Source: Dehalococcoidia bacterium (lineage in GTDB: Bacteria > Chloroflexota > Dehalococcoidia > GIF9 > AB-539-J10). Taken from it: a stretch of DNA of 13,052 bases. The notes beneath the pieces are model-generated. The model saw only the letters and a program-made list of their open reading frames with translations, was not told the origin of the DNA and searched no databases. The translations under genes and the position numbers were made by a program. Shown here piece by piece: positions 6,473 to 12,933 of the stretch; position 1 is the first letter of the stretch; each line of letters starts with the position of its first letter. The DNA lies in assembly GCA_030626915.1 (NCBI GenBank), contig DAOUTC010000020.1, positions 1-13,052 on the forward strand, in the 5' to 3' direction.

Positions 6473-7129
6473 ATGACCACAAATAGAGAGGTCTTCGACC
6501 AAATAGCTGAAAGCTGGTACCGGGTAAGGCATTGGCCTTTGTTAAGGCAAGAGCTGGAGGAGCTAGCTCGGAGATGGCAGGGCGGAAGACTACTCAATCT
6601 TGGCTGTGGTCACGGTCCCGACTTTTTGCCTTTCCGGCAGGGCTTCGAACTTTGGGGTATAGATTTCTCCTCACAGATGCTCAAGCAAGCACAGAGATAT
6701 TCCACCAAATTTAATTTTTATGTCAACTTGGTGGCTGCTGACATACTCTCTCTACCTTTCTCTGACCATACCTTCGACTGGGCAATTGCAGTGGCCACTT
6801 ATCACCATATCAAGGGCCAAAATGAGAGGGAAAGAGCATTTTATGAATTAAAACGGGTGCTAAAGCCAGAAGGCGAGGCCTTCTTAACCGTATGGAACCG
6901 AGGACAACCAAGGTTTCGGGTAAAGTCTCCAGAGCAAGAAGTGCCCTGGAGGCTGGGAGGTGAAACAGTTTATCGCTATTATCACCTCTTTTCCTATGGC
7001 GAGCTTAAAAGACTACTCACCAAAGTTGGCTTTGAAATCCTTAGTATAGCACCAGAAAGATCCTACCACTTCCCCATAAAGAACCTCTCCCGTAATATAT
7101 GCGTCCTGCTAAAAAATCCTAAATCTTAA
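6473..7129 (+). CDS. Trm9/ALKBH8-type SAM methyltransferase, probable tRNA U34 carboxymethyl methyltransferase
   Basis: 218-residue class I methyltransferase resembling yeast Trm9 and the methyltransferase part of ALKBH8, which methyl-esterify cm5U34 to mcm5U34. Trm9 signatures: VFDQIAESWYRVRHWPL (7-23), motif I LLNLGCGHGPDFL (40-52), GIDFSSQML (62-70), ADILSLPF (89-96), FDWAIAVATYHHI (101-113, the Trm9 IAV-x-HH pattern), ELKRVLKPEGEAFLTVWN (125-142), and QEVPWR followed by YRYYHLFSYGEL (155-178), matching the VPW...YHRYYHLF stretch of ALKBH8/Trm9. Adjacency to elp3, the enzyme that makes cm5U, strongly supports the call. Eukaryotic and archaeal Trm9 needs the zinc-finger partner Trm112, which is not in this window. 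No SD precedes ATG 6473. The final codons (NPKS) fall in an 11-bp repeat of the adjoining four-helix-bundle cassette, so the native C-terminus may have been altered. A generic small-molecule methyltransferase is the alternative. Confidence 0.85.
   Translation: MTTNREVFDQIAESWYRVRHWPLLRQELEELARRWQGGRLLNLGCGHGPDFLPFRQGFELWGIDFSSQMLKQAQRYSTKFNFYVNLVAADILSLPFSDHTFDWAIAVATYHHIKGQNERERAFYELKRVLKPEGEAFLTVWNRGQPRFRVKSPEQEVPWRLGGETVYRYYHLFSYGELKRLLTKVGFEILSIAPERSYHFPIKNLSRNICVLLKNPKS
7114..7124 (+). repeat. Left copy of 11-bp inverted repeat
   Basis: AAATCCTAAAT overlaps the last codons of the Trm9-like gene (AAA-AAT-CCT-AAA-TCT-TAA) and is the exact reverse complement of 7623-7633. The bases just outside it differ from the right copy, so the identity is limited to 11 bp. 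Confidence 0.7.
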
Positions 7130-7211
7130 GCACTAAATTCTAAACAATATCAATAAATATCAAAAATCAAAGATAAAAAATCAAAGTGACAAATTAAAAT
7201 GCAAAGATGTT

Positions 7212-7583
7212 TCATTTTCTTCCTTTCAGAGTTAGTATGCTGGTGGCGAGTATATTAGCAATTTCTGTGGCTTCTTTTAGAAGTTTATTAACGGTGTCTT
7301 TGTTACCTCTGCCGGAATCTCTGATCAGCCCTAACCAAAACTTGCATTCATTTGCCGACTTCAGTGCATAAGTGAAGAAATTGGTATAATCTTTCCTTGA
7401 AGAGGCTGCCTGAGCCTCAATCACATTAGCGCCAATACTAGTAGTGCTTCGTAAAAGCTGGTCATTAATGATCCTCGAGGTTTGCTCCACTGACAGCTTA
7501 TCCACAAATCCGATTACATCCAGTGCAAATTTATAGACACGCCCCTTGAATTCATTCTTAAATTTTGCTTTGTCATTTTGCAT
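7212..7583 (-). CDS. Four-helix-bundle protein (23S rRNA intervening-sequence protein family)
   Basis: 123-residue all-helical protein of the TIGR02436/S23 family, known from intervening sequences in bacterial 23S rRNA and from many chromosomal loci; it forms pentameric four-helix bundles related to Avd of diversity-generating retroelements. Diagnostic segments are VYKFALDVIGFVDKL (16-30), QLLRSTTSIGANVIEAQAA (42-60), SRKDYTNFFTYALKSANECKFWLGLIRD (62-89), and a final leucine-rich helix. There is no rRNA or reverse transcriptase here, so it is a free-standing chromosomal copy whose function is unknown. ATG 7583 has no SD and lies in AT-rich repeat-like DNA; the first ~13 residues (MQNDKAKFKNEFK) may derive from that repeat. 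Its AT-rich surroundings contrast with neighbouring genes and fit acquisition as a small cassette. Confidence 0.9.
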   Translation of the reverse strand: MQNDKAKFKNEFKGRVYKFALDVIGFVDKLSVEQTSRIINDQLLRSTTSIGANVIEAQAASSRKDYTNFFTYALKSANECKFWLGLIRDSGRGNKDTVNKLLKEATEIANILATSILTLKGRK

Positions 7584-7622
7584 TTTTACTTTTACATTTT
7601 TATTTCATTTTGGTCATTTGAT

Positions 7623-7633
7623 ATTTAGGATTT
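7623..7633 (-). repeat. Right copy of 11-bp inverted repeat
   Basis: ATTTAGGATTT is the exact reverse complement of 7114-7124. It lies 9 bases beyond the stop of the large signalling gene, in the short spacer between that gene and the start of the four-helix-bundle gene. Confidence 0.7.
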
Positions 7634-7642
7634 CTAACTGTA

Positions 7643-10600
7643 TTACGGACCTGGTTGTTCGTTGGATGGGTCTTGACCCACCTTCGCCTTCTCAGGATGG
7701 CCAGCTTCGATAATACCGATAAAAACTTCCACCAATTTGGGGTCAAACTGTTTACCAGCACCTTGTCTAAGCTGTTTTATCACTTTATCATTACAGAAGG
7801 CATCACGATAAGGTCGGGCAGAAGTCATAGCAGCAAAGGCATCTGCTATAGCCAGAATGCGAGCATCCAGGGGGATATTATCACCTTTCAATCCTTCAGG
7901 ATAGCCAGTGCCATCCCACCGCTCATGATGATATAAGACGCCATTCACACAGGGGACTAAGCCAGGCACATTCCTGACAATATTCGCTCCTAATCCGGGA
8001 TGGGACTTGACTACCCCCCATTCCTCCTCATTAAGTTTCCCTTTCTTGCTGAGTATCCTATCAGGAACACCAATCTTGCCAATATCATGGAGTAAAGCAG
8101 TAGTGCTTACCCTGGACACCTCTTCAGGTGATAGGCCGATAGCCTCAGCCAGAGCTACAGCATAAGTGTTAACTTTCCTGGAATGGCCATAGGTATAGTG
8201 GTCTTTAGCATCCACTGCTGCGGCCAAGGCGTAAACAGTGCTTAAGCTACCTCTTCTGGCGTCAATCCCGGTCTCGGTTACTGGCTCAGACAGGATTTTA
8301 GAAGAAAGATAAGTTCGATTACCTCCCGTGCTCTTGGCATAATAAAGAACAGTATCAGCCGTGTTAACAAGGTCACCGGCTATTGTTCCATCGGAAGGAT
8401 AGCTAACTAAACCCCCACTACAGGTCACCACAATTTCCTTGGCCGTCATTTCAGCAGCAATATGCTCCCGAACTCGTTCAGCTACTACATAAGCATCGTC
8501 CACAGTTGTCTGGGGCAAAATGACAACGAACTCGTCACCACCATAGCGAAAAGCCTGGTCAGCACTCCTGATAGAGCGATTGATAATTCTACCTATTTGG
8601 TTTAGAAGCCGGTCGCCAGAGGGATGTCCATACATATCGTTGTAGGTCTTAAAAGAATCAAGGTCAAGCATGAGCAGGGAGAATACATCCCCATAACGAG
8701 AATGCCGCGCAATTTCCTCTTTAAGCCGCTCCTCAAAATGGCGGCGGTTAAATAGCCCGGTGAGTTCATCAATGCGAGCCCTCTGCTTAGCCCTGGCATA
8801 AAGCTGGGAGTTTTCAATAGGCGCGGCAATTTGTAAAGCCAAATGCTCCAGAGTTCGTATTTGCTTGGAACTATAGGCATGGGGACGGGAACTAGCTACA
8901 ATTAAATTGCCAATAACCTCATCCCTCACAACCAATGGCAGATGAACTATAGCGCGAATTCCCTCCTTAATATAGCGCTCGGCAGTCCAAAATCTGCTAT
9001 GTTGTTCCAGGTCAGCTTGATATAAGCTTTTCTTGTGTTCAGCTACCCATTCAGTAGCTGACCCTTTAAGTGGTATCCTTTCTCCCACCCGACGCACTGA
9101 CCTCACCTGGCTAGATAGAGCCAAAATGTGAATCTGCTCTCCTTCAATTAAAGCAATCGTGCCATAGTCAACATCAACTACCTCCTTTAACTCCCGGGCA
9201 AAACTTTTAAATATCTCATCAATATTCATACTGGAGGTTATGATCGCACTTAAACGGTTGATAAGGGCTAATTCTTTGCTCTGCTCATCCAATTGCTCGC
9301 GGAGGTATTCCTTTTCCATACTCACTGCCACATGGTTGGCAACAGACTCCGCTAAATCAATATCCTCAACGGTATAAAGCTTGCTATCCCGCTTATTACC
9401 CACCGCCAAAATAGCAATAAGTCTATCACCGTGCATTAAAGGAAGGAACAATTCCACTTCTGCCGATTGGAGGTCCTCTTTTTCCTCCTGCCACAAACCT
9501 TGAAATTCAGGAAGAACATCGAGTTCCCTCCTGGATAACCTCCGAGTCTCTCGCTCCAGCCAGGTTACGATGGGGCTATTGTGCCTCAATCTCATCTCCG
9601 ACATGGGATTATCTCCCACAGGTGGATAATTAAATCTGGCAGAAAAATCTCCGCTTCCAGCTTGGGGTAAAAGCAAACAGGCTCTGCAACAATCAAGAGA
9701 TTGTGAAAGCAAGGACACAAGTTGATTGCCAAACTGCTCCAGGGTAGGGACATCGTATATTTTGTTGATAAAGTCAGATAATTCGCGCCGGGGGCCAATC
9801 CTTTCACCGTAAAAGACTTGCTCCACTCTTTCAGCAATTATGCTACGCGCTTGAACTCCAAAAACGACAAATATAGCCAGTGTAGCTAATAAGGCTATAA
9901 GAACAGGAGTAAAGCTTGACTCGAAATGGAATACCTTTTGGAACAGAAACCACCACGACAGACAAATAGATATGAAGAGAATGCCATATATAGTGGAAAT
10001 CAACCCACGACGGAAAAACACCCTGAAATCCAGCAAGCGATGCGCCGCAACGGCATAGGTCAAAATACAGGCGTTGGCTAAATTACCAACATGGCCAAAG
10101 GGAAATCCCCCTCCGAGGGGAGCAAACGCTATGACGATACTGACAATCATTACACCGATACCTATTAATATATAGACTACCTGGTTACGTAGTATGGGGT
10201 CAGCTAAAATCCTGCGTTTACGCACCAAGTAATATACGTCTCTGCAAATCAGAGTGATGAGAAGGAAACCTATAACAGTAAGCCAAATACCATAGTGGAC
10301 GTAGATGCCGCTGGCAGTAATATCAATGCTCCTGGGAATATAGCCCAGCACTGCTAATATAATGGTGCTTGCTGGCAAGGCATAAGCGAATGGTATTTTA
10401 AATCCTCGCGGCCTATAAAAGAGGTGCAAAAAATAGTGAAATTGAACTCCCGACCATATACCAACACAGTTACCAATTTTAACCAGAAGGAGCTTATCCT
10501 GCATGAAGAAATCGCCGCGGAAGAAAATGTCACCCGCGCTCCAGAGGATGGCAGAAATCAGGTATAGGAAGAAAAACTTTCGCTTTCTGTCCCACGGTCG

Positions 10601-10675
10601 GTTAGTCAGCAAAATGACGAATAACGGGATATAAGCGATGGTATTAATTAAAGGGATCAAAGCATGAGTATTCAT
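7643..10675 (-). CDS. Membrane-bound 7TM–GAF–GAF–GGDEF–HD-GYP c-di-GMP signalling protein
   Basis: About 1010-residue inner-membrane sensor predicted to make and/or degrade cyclic di-GMP. The N-terminal ~280 residues hold seven to nine hydrophobic segments resembling the histidine-kinase N-terminal 7TM sensor region. Two GAF-like domains follow (about 305-450 and 475-620), the second starting after a helical linker. The GGDEF domain (about 635-790) has an intact RYGGDEF (GGDEF 712-716) and an RSAD inhibitory I-site (RxxD) five residues before it. The HD-GYP domain (about 808-990) keeps LLHDIGKIGVPD (His863/Asp864), SHPGLG and HHERWDGTGYP with the full GYP. Both active sites look functional, so it may switch between cyclase and phosphodiesterase. 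ATG 10675 is chosen: the upstream TTG 10687 overlaps the -10 box, and neither has an SD. The ligand is unknown. It is a single-gene unit with no partner response gene in view. Confidence 0.95.
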   Translation of the reverse strand: MNTHALIPLINTIAYIPLFVILLTNRPWDRKRKFFFLYLISAILWSAGDIFFRGDFFMQDKLLLVKIGNCVGIWSGVQFHYFLHLFYRPRGFKIPFAYALPASTIILAVLGYIPRSIDITASGIYVHYGIWLTVIGFLLITLICRDVYYLVRKRRILADPILRNQVVYILIGIGVMIVSIVIAFAPLGGGFPFGHVGNLANACILTYAVAAHRLLDFRVFFRRGLISTIYGILFISICLSWWFLFQKVFHFESSFTPVLIALLATLAIFVVFGVQARSIIAERVEQVFYGERIGPRRELSDFINKIYDVPTLEQFGNQLVSLLSQSLDCCRACLLLPQAGSGDFSARFNYPPVGDNPMSEMRLRHNSPIVTWLERETRRLSRRELDVLPEFQGLWQEEKEDLQSAEVELFLPLMHGDRLIAILAVGNKRDSKLYTVEDIDLAESVANHVAVSMEKEYLREQLDEQSKELALINRLSAIITSSMNIDEIFKSFARELKEVVDVDYGTIALIEGEQIHILALSSQVRSVRRVGERIPLKGSATEWVAEHKKSLYQADLEQHSRFWTAERYIKEGIRAIVHLPLVVRDEVIGNLIVASSRPHAYSSKQIRTLEHLALQIAAPIENSQLYARAKQRARIDELTGLFNRRHFEERLKEEIARHSRYGDVFSLLMLDLDSFKTYNDMYGHPSGDRLLNQIGRIINRSIRSADQAFRYGGDEFVVILPQTTVDDAYVVAERVREHIAAEMTAKEIVVTCSGGLVSYPSDGTIAGDLVNTADTVLYYAKSTGGNRTYLSSKILSEPVTETGIDARRGSLSTVYALAAAVDAKDHYTYGHSRKVNTYAVALAEAIGLSPEEVSRVSTTALLHDIGKIGVPDRILSKKGKLNEEEWGVVKSHPGLGANIVRNVPGLVPCVNGVLYHHERWDGTGYPEGLKGDNIPLDARILAIADAFAAMTSARPYRDAFCNDKVIKQLRQGAGKQFDPKLVEVFIGIIEAGHPEKAKVGQDPSNEQPGP

Positions 10676-10686
10676 AATGTAAGGCA

Positions 10687-10714
10687 ATTATGGCATAAAT
10701 GCGGAAGCTGTCAA
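10687..10714 (-). promoter_or_regulatory. Promoter of the GGDEF/HD-GYP gene
   Basis: On the minus strand a perfect TTGACA (10714-10709) is followed after 16 bases by CATAAT (10692-10687), a 5/6 match to the -10 consensus. The expected transcript start, around 10680, is only about 5 bases before ATG 10675. This implies an almost leaderless mRNA and explains the absence of a Shine-Dalgarno. Confidence 0.6.
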
Positions 10715-10770
10715 GAAGGACTAAAGTATCGCTTTCAGCCTGCTTTGTTAGCTGCGAGACTCGTCCCCTC

Positions 10771-10954
10771 TGTCATTGCGAGGTACTTTGGTGCCGAAGC
10801 AATCCCAGAGAAAGATTGCTTCGGCGAGCCCGTCCTGAGCGATGTGAGATTCTTCGCGGAGCCTGTCCTGAGCATTACGAGATCCTTTGCTTCGCTCAGG
10901 ATGACAGAATGCGAAGGGCTCAGAATGACAGGAAGTGAAGGGCTCGCAATGACA
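10771..10954. repeat. Composite palindromic intergenic repeat (184 bp)
   Basis: The outer arms TGTCATTGCGAG (10771-10782) and CTCGCAATGACA (10943-10954) are perfect 12-bp inverted copies. Nested inside is a 12-bp perfect hairpin, GCCGAAGCAATC (10793-10804) with GATTGCTTCGGC (10814-10825), and a 7-bp pair CCTGAGC (10867-10873)/GCTCAGG (10894-10900). There is also a direct repeat GAGCC[C/T]GTCCTGAGC (10826-10840, 10859-10873) and a second, GAAGGGCTC..AATGACA (10913-10930, 10937-10954). This looks like several fused units of one dispersed palindromic family. The stretch between the sensor and GH3 genes otherwise holds only the promoter and terminator; plus-strand open frames across it are shadows of the repeat. 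Confidence 0.8.
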
Positions 10955-10981
10955 AAAAGGGGCGAGGTTAAGCCTCGCCCC
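10954..10981 (-). terminator. Intrinsic terminator of the GH3-family gene
   Basis: On the minus strand GGGGCGAGG (10981-10973) pairs perfectly with CCTCGCCCC (10967-10959) across a 5-base loop, and is followed directly by five T (the A run at 10958-10954). It lies 27 bases beyond the GH3 stop. It is a textbook Rho-independent terminator and abuts the end of the composite repeat. Confidence 0.85.
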
Positions 10982-11008
10982 CGCGATTGTTTAACCGCTA
11001 TGCTCAGT

Positions 11009-12682
11009 TCACCGAGCAGCCGCTCGCTCAGCTTCTGTTACGGGCACAGCTTCCACCTCAACCCTGGGAACTCCCAGCAAGGAAAGCACTCTATCAGGTG
11101 GGTTGATATGAGGTGGCTTCAGATGACCCAAATCAGCACCTTCGGCTTGCCGTTGAGCCATGTAGCTGGGGAAGGCACCTTGAGGAAGCAAAGTAACCTG
11201 TATTGGCTTTAGATCAAGCAGTCTTGCTGCATCACCATAGGCAAATTTGTAAAGATTGAAACCATATATGCTGTCTAATTTCTGGAACTCCTCGTACACT
11301 GCCGCCGCCACAGCCTTCTCACTGGCGATATAGTTACCTTTAAGTTCAATATAAATATGCAGTGCCGGCTTATTATCAATTATTTCCTTGCGAGCTGTCC
11401 AATCTACGTAAGGGATGCCGGTATTTTCAATTGCCTGCCAGATTAGCTTTTCTGTAATGTGGCCAAAGCCAAATATATCAATAAGTTCGTCAGCTCGCCT
11501 CTCAAATACCATTTGAGGAATATCAATATTTAATTTCTCATTTCGCAGTGAGGTTATCCGGACTATATCGCCAACTCTATATCTAACCAAGACACCGCCA
11601 TGAAGATTGGTGAAGACTATCTCATAATTCTCGCCCGCTTTCACCTCATCCAGCAAGATAGTCTTAGGCTGGTAGGAGTGGTCTAATTGCCATTTGAACC
11701 ACTCCCTCTCAGGAATAAACTCAAAGAAGTCTAGATTGGGCACGAAAGTCATACCTTCGTAATCCCAGGTCTGGGTGGCATAAATGCCGCCTTCTGTGCC
11801 ACTATAAAGTTCCAGAGGATATCTCCCCCACAGTTCCTTCACTTTTTTCTTAAAAATGGTGCTGTCTGTGCCACCACCCCCAATTCCTTTAATTGACCAC
11901 AAGTCTTTGGGCAACATAGGGCGATGAGCTAATTTGCTTTTGACTAGTCCCTTGGTTACGCGTAACAGTGCCTTGGGGTGAGATAACAGAGGGCGAATGT
12001 TTGTCTTTCCCGACTGTCGTTTGAACTGCTCTCCTACAGCCACCAAGACAGAGGGCAAACCACCAAAGGCATCAAGTCCTTGATATAAAGCCTCCTCAAA
12101 GCCAGCCTTTATTTTCTCTTGAAAAGACATCCCCTCGACACTAGAGGGCAACATATCATAGCCAAGCGCCTGCTGTATCAAGCGACAGATAAGCCACGAA
12201 CCATACTCTTCAGATCCTACTGTATATATCGTCTTTTGATGTTCCTTAACCTGAGAAACATCGCCTCGACCAGTGCACGCGGTAAAAATGGCTATGCCAC
12301 CAGCTACCTTCTCATATTCTGAAAGGAAATCCTCTGACATAGGCACCCACTTAACATCATACTCACCAGTCTTGCCCGAAGTCCTCACCCACCTGGCAAC
12401 CTTGGCTGGCAAAACATCCTCCCTTTTCTGTGCTAGCTCAGGGAGGTAATCGCCGTAGGTAGTTAGTGGCACCTGCTCCCGGAATTCCTCCATAGTGGTG
12501 GGCATAGCACCACGCATCACTTTCCTGCCTAGCTCACAATTCTTCAATAGCTCAATTTGCTCCAGCAGCAATCGTTTCTGGATAGCCATAAACTGCTCCA
12601 GACTTAAGTCAATAAAGCCACAGCACATCTGCCATAGCTCTTCTCTCCTGCCCTGCCGCAATAAATCAATTGGCCTTGTCAT
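11009..12682 (-). CDS. GH3-family (auxin-responsive GH3-like) acyl-adenylate enzyme
   Basis: 557-residue soluble member of the GH3 branch of the adenylate-forming (ANL) fold. Plant GH3 proteins activate carboxylic acids such as indole-acetate or jasmonate as acyl-AMP and pass them to amino acids; bacterial members mostly lack an assigned reaction. Motifs seen: VRTSGKTGEYDVKWVPMS (99-116, the P-loop-like (S/T)SGTT.GxxK nucleotide motif), LYSGTEGGIYATQTWD (292-307, equivalent of Y-x-S-E-G-x-x), and VLVRYRVGDIVRI (364-376, the YRxGD motif). A C-terminal lid domain follows and ends in an Ala/Arg-rich tail. ATG 12682 has a near-ideal SD, GGAGGTG (12694-12688), 5 bases upstream. It is a single-gene unit: own terminator downstream, palindromic repeats on both sides, no pathway partner adjacent. 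The substrate acid and acceptor cannot be deduced. Confidence 0.92.
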   Translation of the reverse strand: MTRPIDLLRQGRREELWQMCCGFIDLSLEQFMAIQKRLLLEQIELLKNCELGRKVMRGAMPTTMEEFREQVPLTTYGDYLPELAQKREDVLPAKVARWVRTSGKTGEYDVKWVPMSEDFLSEYEKVAGGIAIFTACTGRGDVSQVKEHQKTIYTVGSEEYGSWLICRLIQQALGYDMLPSSVEGMSFQEKIKAGFEEALYQGLDAFGGLPSVLVAVGEQFKRQSGKTNIRPLLSHPKALLRVTKGLVKSKLAHRPMLPKDLWSIKGIGGGGTDSTIFKKKVKELWGRYPLELYSGTEGGIYATQTWDYEGMTFVPNLDFFEFIPEREWFKWQLDHSYQPKTILLDEVKAGENYEIVFTNLHGGVLVRYRVGDIVRITSLRNEKLNIDIPQMVFERRADELIDIFGFGHITEKLIWQAIENTGIPYVDWTARKEIIDNKPALHIYIELKGNYIASEKAVAAAVYEEFQKLDSIYGFNLYKFAYGDAARLLDLKPIQVTLLPQGAFPSYMAQRQAEGADLGHLKPPHINPPDRVLSLLGVPRVEVEAVPVTEAERAAAR

Positions 12683-12687
12683 AGCTA

Positions 12688-12694
12688 CACCTCC
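12688..12694 (-). promoter_or_regulatory. Shine-Dalgarno of the GH3-family gene
   Basis: On the minus strand GGAGGTG lies 5 bases before ATG 12682. It confirms the start and contrasts with the SD-less elp3, sensor and HAD starts. Confidence 0.8.
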
Positions 12695-12724
12695 AACTTC
12701 TTTCTGTTATTCTGCTCTTTCCTT

Positions 12725-12798
12725 CCTTGTCATTCTGAGCCGCAGGCGAAGAATCCCCGAGATTCTTCGGTCGCTTTGCTCCCTCAGAATGACAAAGG
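12725..12798. repeat. Palindromic intergenic repeat (74 bp)
   Basis: Outer arms TTGTCATTCTGAG (12727-12739) and CTCAGAATGACAA (12783-12795) are perfect 13-bp inverted copies, extended by CC/GG with one bulged base. An inner hairpin CGAAGAATC (12747-12755)/GATTCTTCG (12761-12769) has a 5-base loop. Arms and inner stem share sequence with the 10771-10954 repeat (TGTCATT..GAG, GATTCTTCG), so both belong to one dispersed family. It lies just upstream of the GH3 start, so it may be in that gene's 5' leader. Confidence 0.8.
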
Positions 12799-12933
12799 AC
12801 GAAATTTACTAGCTAAAAGATACTATGACAGGCATTAGGATAGGTTGGGAAGTGATTATGTTCTAGAAGATAGTTCTATTTGAAGCTGTGAAAAAATATG
12901 ATTGAGGAGAAAAAACGAGAAATTACAATATTT

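Larger units (their letters stand above)
7114..7633. mobile_element. Putative four-helix-bundle cassette bounded by 11-bp inverted repeats
   Basis: AAATCCTAAAT (7114-7124) and ATTTAGGATTT (7623-7633) are perfect inverted copies bounding about 520 bp. Inside, AT-rich low-complexity DNA rich in ATCAAA, AAAATGCAAA and CATTTT units flanks a single four-helix-bundle gene on both sides. The left repeat lies within the 3' end of the methyltransferase gene. From recall, genes of this family often sit in such repeat-rich flanks in environmental genomes, but I know of no transposase linked to them. Mobility is inference; there is no visible target-site duplication. Confidence 0.4.

Noticed and set aside
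7212..7583. Diversity-generating retroelement accessory protein (Avd)
   Set aside because: The fold is related, but there is no reverse transcriptase, template/variable repeat or C-type lectin target in the window, and the TSIGANVIEAQ signature fits the IVP family.
10676..10687. TTG start adding four residues to the GGDEF/HD-GYP protein
   Set aside because: It overlaps the -10 box of a strong promoter and would lie upstream of the expected transcript start.
10771..10954. CRISPR array
   Set aside because: The repeats are few, unequal in spacing, palindromic and partly inverted, with no regular spacers and no cas genes nearby.
10664..11212. 182-residue plus-strand open frame crossing the repeat region and the 3' end of the GH3 gene
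   Set aside because: It runs through the palindromic repeat, the terminator hairpin and antisense to GH3. Its translation shows repeat-derived motifs (SLRMTECEGLRMT...) and no protein-family signal.
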